A stretch of 8,273 nt of DNA from CBDUXZ01 sp965371325 [NCBI: uncultured bacterium]. Its GTDB lineage: Bacteria > JAUYMQ01. Positions 5,192 to 8,273 of the stretch are shown in pieces; the stretch's first letter is position 1; the number at the start of each line of letters is the position of its first letter. Both the position numbers and the translations under genes were made by a program. The notes below the pieces were generated by a model. The model searched no databases. It was given only the letters and a program-made list of their open reading frames with translations, and was not told the DNA's origin. The stretch lies in contig CBDUXZ010000071.1 in assembly GCA_965371325.1 (NCBI GenBank), positions 1 to 8,273 of the forward strand, given 5' to 3'.

Positions 5192-6463
5192 ATGGCGCTA
5201 ATCATTGCCGGCATTTCGCATAAGACCGCGCCGGTAACCGTCAGAGAGCGGTACGCTTTTCCCGAGTCCCAACCGGACAGCCCGCTGCGCGCGCTCTGGT
5301 CGGCGGGGGGCTACGACGAAGCGATGATCGTAAGCACCTGCAACCGGGTCGAGGTGCTCGCGGTCTCGAACTCGCACGATGGTCTCGTGGATCGCCTGCG
5401 CAAGTGGTTTGCAGACGCCTACGGCGAAGATCCCCGCAAAATGGAGCCATACCTCTATCTGCACCGCGAGCAGGAGGCCATTCAGCATATCTTTCGCGTG
5501 GCCTCGAGCCTTGACAGCATGATCGTGGGGGAGCCCCAGATCCTGGGCCAGATCAAGGAGGCCTACCGCGTCGCCGCCGATCTCGGGACGGCCGGGCCGC
5601 TCATAAACCGGCTCATGCAGAAGGCTTTTTCCGTCGCAAAGCGGGTGCGCACGGACACCGGCGTGGCGGAGGCCGCTGTCTCGGTCAGCTCTGTCGCCGT
5701 GCATCTGGCCGAGCGGATTTTCGACACCCTGGAGGACAAGGAGGTCGTTCTTCTCGGTGCGGGTGAGATGATTGAAACCGCGGCGAGAATCCTTAAAGAC
5801 GCCGGCACAGGACGATTGATGGTTCTTAACCGAACCCTCGAGCGGGCGAGCACTCTCGCCAGGGAAGTGGGTGGCGAGGCAGCTTCGCTGGGCAACCTGG
5901 CCGAGTTCCTGCCGAGGGGGGACATCGTTCTGAGCTCCGTTGCCAACTCTCCCGGGCTGGTCACGGTACCGCTTGTCAGGCAGGCCCTCGCCAAACGGGG
6001 AAACCGCGCCGTGTTCATCATCGACATCGCGGTGCCTCGCAACGTCGAGCCGGCGGTGAACGATCTCGACGAAGTCTATCTCTATAATCTGGATGACCTG
6101 GCAGGTCTTGCCGAGGCCAACGCAAGCAGCCGGGCCGAGGAGGCGAGAAAGGCGGAGGAGATCGTCGTGGCGGAGGCCGAAGCGTTTCATCATTCGCTGG
6201 GTGGCCTGGAAGCGGTCCCCACCATTTCCAGGCTCACCAGGTGGGGGGATAAGGTCCGGGAGGTGGAACTGGAGAAGGCCCTTGCGGCGCTCGGGGACAT
6301 CCCGGAGGAGAAACGGGAAGTAATTGAAAAATTGGCAAACTCAATCGTGCGAAAGCTTTTGCATACACCCGTCACGCGGATGAAGAAGGAGAGCGAGAGC
6401 GGAAAGGGAGGGGAGGTCGAGTTCTGGGTGAAGGATCTCTTTGATCTGGATGAAGACGCATGA
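5192..6463 (+). CDS. hemA: Glutamyl-tRNA reductase
   Basis: This 423-residue NADPH-dependent enzyme reduces glutamyl-tRNA to glutamate-1-semialdehyde, the committed step of C5-pathway tetrapyrrole synthesis. Length and motif spacing match the family: GISHKTAPVTVRE at 7-19, the nucleophile Cys50 in STCNRVE, His99 in the helix before GEPQILGQ (113-120), the NADPH-binding GAGEM at 189-193, NRT for the nucleotide-binding strand, and a long helical C-terminal dimerisation domain to residue 423. Catalytic Cys and His are at the same numbers as in E. coli. The first codon lies 5 nt after the ccsA/hemX-like stop with only a weak GGGA upstream, implying coupling. The last four bases ATGA also hold the hemC start. 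Heme-dependent degradation signals known near the N-terminus of enterobacterial HemA cannot be judged here. Confidence 0.97.
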   Translation: MALIIAGISHKTAPVTVRERYAFPESQPDSPLRALWSAGGYDEAMIVSTCNRVEVLAVSNSHDGLVDRLRKWFADAYGEDPRKMEPYLYLHREQEAIQHIFRVASSLDSMIVGEPQILGQIKEAYRVAADLGTAGPLINRLMQKAFSVAKRVRTDTGVAEAAVSVSSVAVHLAERIFDTLEDKEVVLLGAGEMIETAARILKDAGTGRLMVLNRTLERASTLAREVGGEAASLGNLAEFLPRGDIVLSSVANSPGLVTVPLVRQALAKRGNRAVFIIDIAVPRNVEPAVNDLDEVYLYNLDDLAGLAEANASSRAEEARKAEEIVVAEAEAFHHSLGGLEAVPTISRLTRWGDKVREVELEKALAALGDIPEEKREVIEKLANSIVRKLLHTPVTRMKKESESGKGGEVEFWVKDLFDLDEDA

Positions 6464-7407
6464 GCAGTTCACTCCTGCGCATCGGAACGCGCCGAAGCGC
6501 GCTCGCCCGGACACAGGCGGAGTGGGTGAACGCCGCGCTTGCCCGACGCTACCCCGAGCTTCAACTCGAGATCGTTGCGATGGAGACCACGGGTGACAAG
6601 CTTATCGATGTTCCGCTTGAGCAGTACGGAGGAAAGGAACTCTTCGTCAAGGAACTGGAAGAGGCCCTTCTCGACGGACGTGTCGACCTTGCAGTTCACA
6701 GCCTGAAAGACGTTCCCGTTGAGTTCCCCCCCGGCCTTCATCTCGCCGCCGTGTGCGAGCGTGAGGATCCGCGGGACGCCCTCGTCTCGCCCGCCCACAC
6801 CACCCTTGATCAGCTGCCGAAAAAAGGCCGCGTTGGCACCAGCAGCCTCCGGCGGCGGGCCCAGCTCAAGGCCTATCGCCCGGATCTGGAGATCGTTCCC
6901 ATCCGCGGAAACGTCGCCACGCGAATCGGGAAGATCGCGCGGGAGGGGCTCGACGGCGTTGTTCTCGCCCTCGCAGGTCTCCGGCGTCTGGGGCTCGCCG
7001 CGCACGCGACCGAGATCATAGACGTGTCGCGCTTCGTGCCCGCCATCGGGCAGGGGGCGCTGGGTATCGAGTGCCGGAAGGACGACGCCGCCACGAATGC
7101 GCTTGTCGCTGCGCTCAATCACGCAGAGAGCGCGAAAACGGCGGCGGCGGAGCGCGGGTTTCTCCTGCGCCTCGGGGGCGGTTGTCAGGTGCCACTCGGG
7201 GCCTACGCAACGCTTTCGAACGGTGGCACGATCCATATTCATGCATTCGTGGGGACGCCGGACGGCCTGCGCGTGCTACGCGGGTCACGATCAGGACCCG
7301 CGCTTCAGGCGGAGAAGCTCGGCCGTGATCTGGCCGGGGATCTTCTCGATCAGGGAGCCGGGGAGATCCTTGCGTCGCTCGAGGCGCCGGGAGCCGCCCC
7401 GTCCTGA
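6460..7407 (+). CDS. hemC: Hydroxymethylbilane synthase (porphobilinogen deaminase)
   Basis: This 315-residue cytoplasmic enzyme joins four porphobilinogen molecules to hydroxymethylbilane. Visible family features are RIGTRRSALARTQ at 7-19, TTGDK at 43-47, GGKELFVKELE at 57-67, AVHSLKDVP with catalytic Asp84, GTSSLRRRAQL for substrate carboxylates, IGQGALGIECR near the end of domain 2, and LRLGGGCQVPLGAYA with Cys242 as the attachment point of the dipyrromethane cofactor. Asp84 and Cys242 have the same numbers as in E. coli (313 residues). The ATG overlaps the hemA stop as ATGA, a standard translational-coupling junction. The stop at 7405-7407 is followed by a 45-nt gap before the cobA-hemD gene in the same reading frame. 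The residue 49-56 segment IDVPLEQY is the typical non-enterobacterial form. Confidence 0.97.
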   Translation: MSSSLLRIGTRRSALARTQAEWVNAALARRYPELQLEIVAMETTGDKLIDVPLEQYGGKELFVKELEEALLDGRVDLAVHSLKDVPVEFPPGLHLAAVCEREDPRDALVSPAHTTLDQLPKKGRVGTSSLRRRAQLKAYRPDLEIVPIRGNVATRIGKIAREGLDGVVLALAGLRRLGLAAHATEIIDVSRFVPAIGQGALGIECRKDDAATNALVAALNHAESAKTAAAERGFLLRLGGGCQVPLGAYATLSNGGTIHIHAFVGTPDGLRVLRGSRSGPALQAEKLGRDLAGDLLDQGAGEILASLEAPGAAPS

Positions 7408-7452
7408 TGGGGCGCTGCGCGAGACGATGCCCGCCGCAGGAAGAGACACGCC

Positions 7453-8273
7453 ATGGCCGGTAAGGTCTATCTGATAGGGGGAGGTCCGGGCGATCCGGGG
7501 CTCCTGACGCTTCGCGGGCGCGACGCGCTTTCACGGGCCGACGTGGTGGTGTACGATTTTCTCGCGAACGAAGCGCTCCTCGAGTACACACGCGAGGAGG
7601 CGGAGATAGTTTTTCTCGGAGGGCGGGGGGGCGCCGCGACCCGGGCGCAGGAGAAGATCAACGCGCTCATGATCGCGCGGGCCCGGGAAGGAAAAACGGT
7701 CGCGCGGCTCAAAGGGGGCGATCCCTTCGTCTTCGGCCGGGGGGGTGAAGAAGCGCTGGCTCTTGCGGAAGCCGGCGTCGGCTTCGAGATTATCCCGGGC
7801 ATCACCTCGGCCTTCGGGGTTCCCCTCTACGCCGGCATTCCGGTCACGCACCGCGACCTTGCCTCGAGCGTGTTCGTCGTGACCGGGCACGAATCGGCCG
7901 GAAAAGATGCGTCGGGAATCGACTGGGCAAGCCTCGCGCCGGAGAAGGGGACGCTCATCTTTCTCATGGGGACGGCGAACCTCCCCGCGATCACCAAGGG
8001 CCTCATCGCAAACGGGCGCGCGCCCCGAACGCCGGCCGCCCTTGTTCGCTGGGGAACGCGCGCCGCGCAGCAGACGATCACGGCGCCGCTCTCCGGGATC
8101 GCCGAAGCGGCCGCCGGCGCGGGGATCAAGCCGCCGACAATCCTCGTGGTGGGAGAAGTCGTGGGTCTCCGGGACGCCCTTCGCTGGTTCGAGCGCAAGC
8201 CGCTTTTCGGGAAGCGCGTTCTCGTGACCCGCGCGCGCTCCCAGGCCGCGGCCCTCGCCGATCTTCTCAAGGA
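7453..8273 (+). CDS. cobA: Uroporphyrinogen-III C-methyltransferase, probably fused to uroporphyrinogen-III synthase (partial, runs off the window)
   Basis: The frame from ATG 7453 stays open to the window edge (273 complete codons). Residues 1-248 form a complete SUMT (CobA) domain, which uses S-adenosylmethionine to methylate uroporphyrinogen III at C2 and C7 to precorrin-2, the branch to siroheme and cobalamin. Motifs are GGGPGDPGLLTLRG at 9-22 (the first Gly replaces the usual Ala of VGAGPGDP), a QEKIN helix, RLKGGDPFVFGRGGEE from about 85 (GGDP at 88-91), PGITSA, and AGIPVTHRD with PVTHRD at 130-135. From about residue 249 the sequence KPLFGKRVLVTRARSQA begins a HemD (U3S) domain, as in CobA-HemD fusions, but only about 25 residues of it are visible. 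The start has AGGA about 11 nt upstream and no better in-frame start; the preceding 15 codons back to the hemC stop contain none. It completes the uroporphyrinogen III steps after hemC. Confidence 0.94.
   Translation, partial: MAGKVYLIGGGPGDPGLLTLRGRDALSRADVVVYDFLANEALLEYTREEAEIVFLGGRGGAATRAQEKINALMIARAREGKTVARLKGGDPFVFGRGGEEALALAEAGVGFEIIPGITSAFGVPLYAGIPVTHRDLASSVFVVTGHESAGKDASGIDWASLAPEKGTLIFLMGTANLPAITKGLIANGRAPRTPAALVRWGTRAAQQTITAPLSGIAEAAAGAGIKPPTILVVGEVVGLRDALRWFERKPLFGKRVLVTRARSQAAALADLLK

Noticed and set aside
5198-6193. Minus-strand open frame of 331 codons opposite hemA
   Set aside because: It is entirely antisense to hemA, which has all its catalytic motifs. The translation resembles no family I know and is explained by GC-rich codon use.

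Overview
The window is a GC-rich (roughly 60% or more), densely packed stretch of bacterial chromosome that carries housekeeping genes. GmhA, a lipopolysaccharide heptose enzyme, together with a PBP2/RodA pair points to a rod-shaped Gram-negative. HemA shows the C5 (glutamyl-tRNA) route to heme, which argues against an alphaproteobacterium. A CcsA/HemX-like gene directly before hemA and hemC, followed by a cobA-hemD fusion, is an arrangement I associate with Desulfobacterota-like and neighbouring lineages (Nitrospinota, NC10, Tectomicrobia). That placement is an inference from gene content; no species can be named from the sequence.

Layout. (1) Bases 1-2139, plus strand: the end of a probable PBP2 gene (mrdA) overlaps rodA by 8 nt. 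rodA is followed after 12 nt by a HAD-IB phosphatase gene with a very basic N-terminal tail. The unit closes at a clear Rho-independent terminator (2113-2139). (2) Bases 2136-2988, minus strand: a short membrane-anchored rhodanese-like protein (TTG start, no catalytic Cys) and then thioredoxin. (3) Bases 2989-3115: a divergent intergenic region with two back-to-back sigma70-type promoters and a 10-bp perfect palindrome. (4) Bases 3116-4256, plus strand: gmhA, whose promoter -10 ends 6 nt before the GTG start and so predicts a leaderless mRNA, followed by a macro-domain protein gene. (5) Bases 4257-4391: an intergenic region with a small hairpin and a good promoter (TTGCAC-17-TATCAT). (6) Bases 4392 to the end, plus strand: a tetrapyrrole operon of ccsA/hemX-like, hemA, hemC and a cobA-hemD fusion cut off by the window edge.

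How the genes work together. PBP2 and RodA form the elongation peptidoglycan synthase. HemA makes glutamate-1-semialdehyde from Glu-tRNA, HemC makes hydroxymethylbilane, the HemD domain closes it to uroporphyrinogen III, and the CobA domain methylates that to precorrin-2 for siroheme or cobalamin. The CcsA/HemX-like membrane protein links the operon to cytochrome c maturation or to control of HemA. No mobile element, CRISPR array, tRNA or rRNA gene was seen. I found no clear novel multi-gene system. The points most worth a second look are the predicted leaderless gmhA start, the gmhA/macro-domain pairing, the Cys-less membrane rhodanese beside thioredoxin, and the basic tail on the HAD phosphatase.
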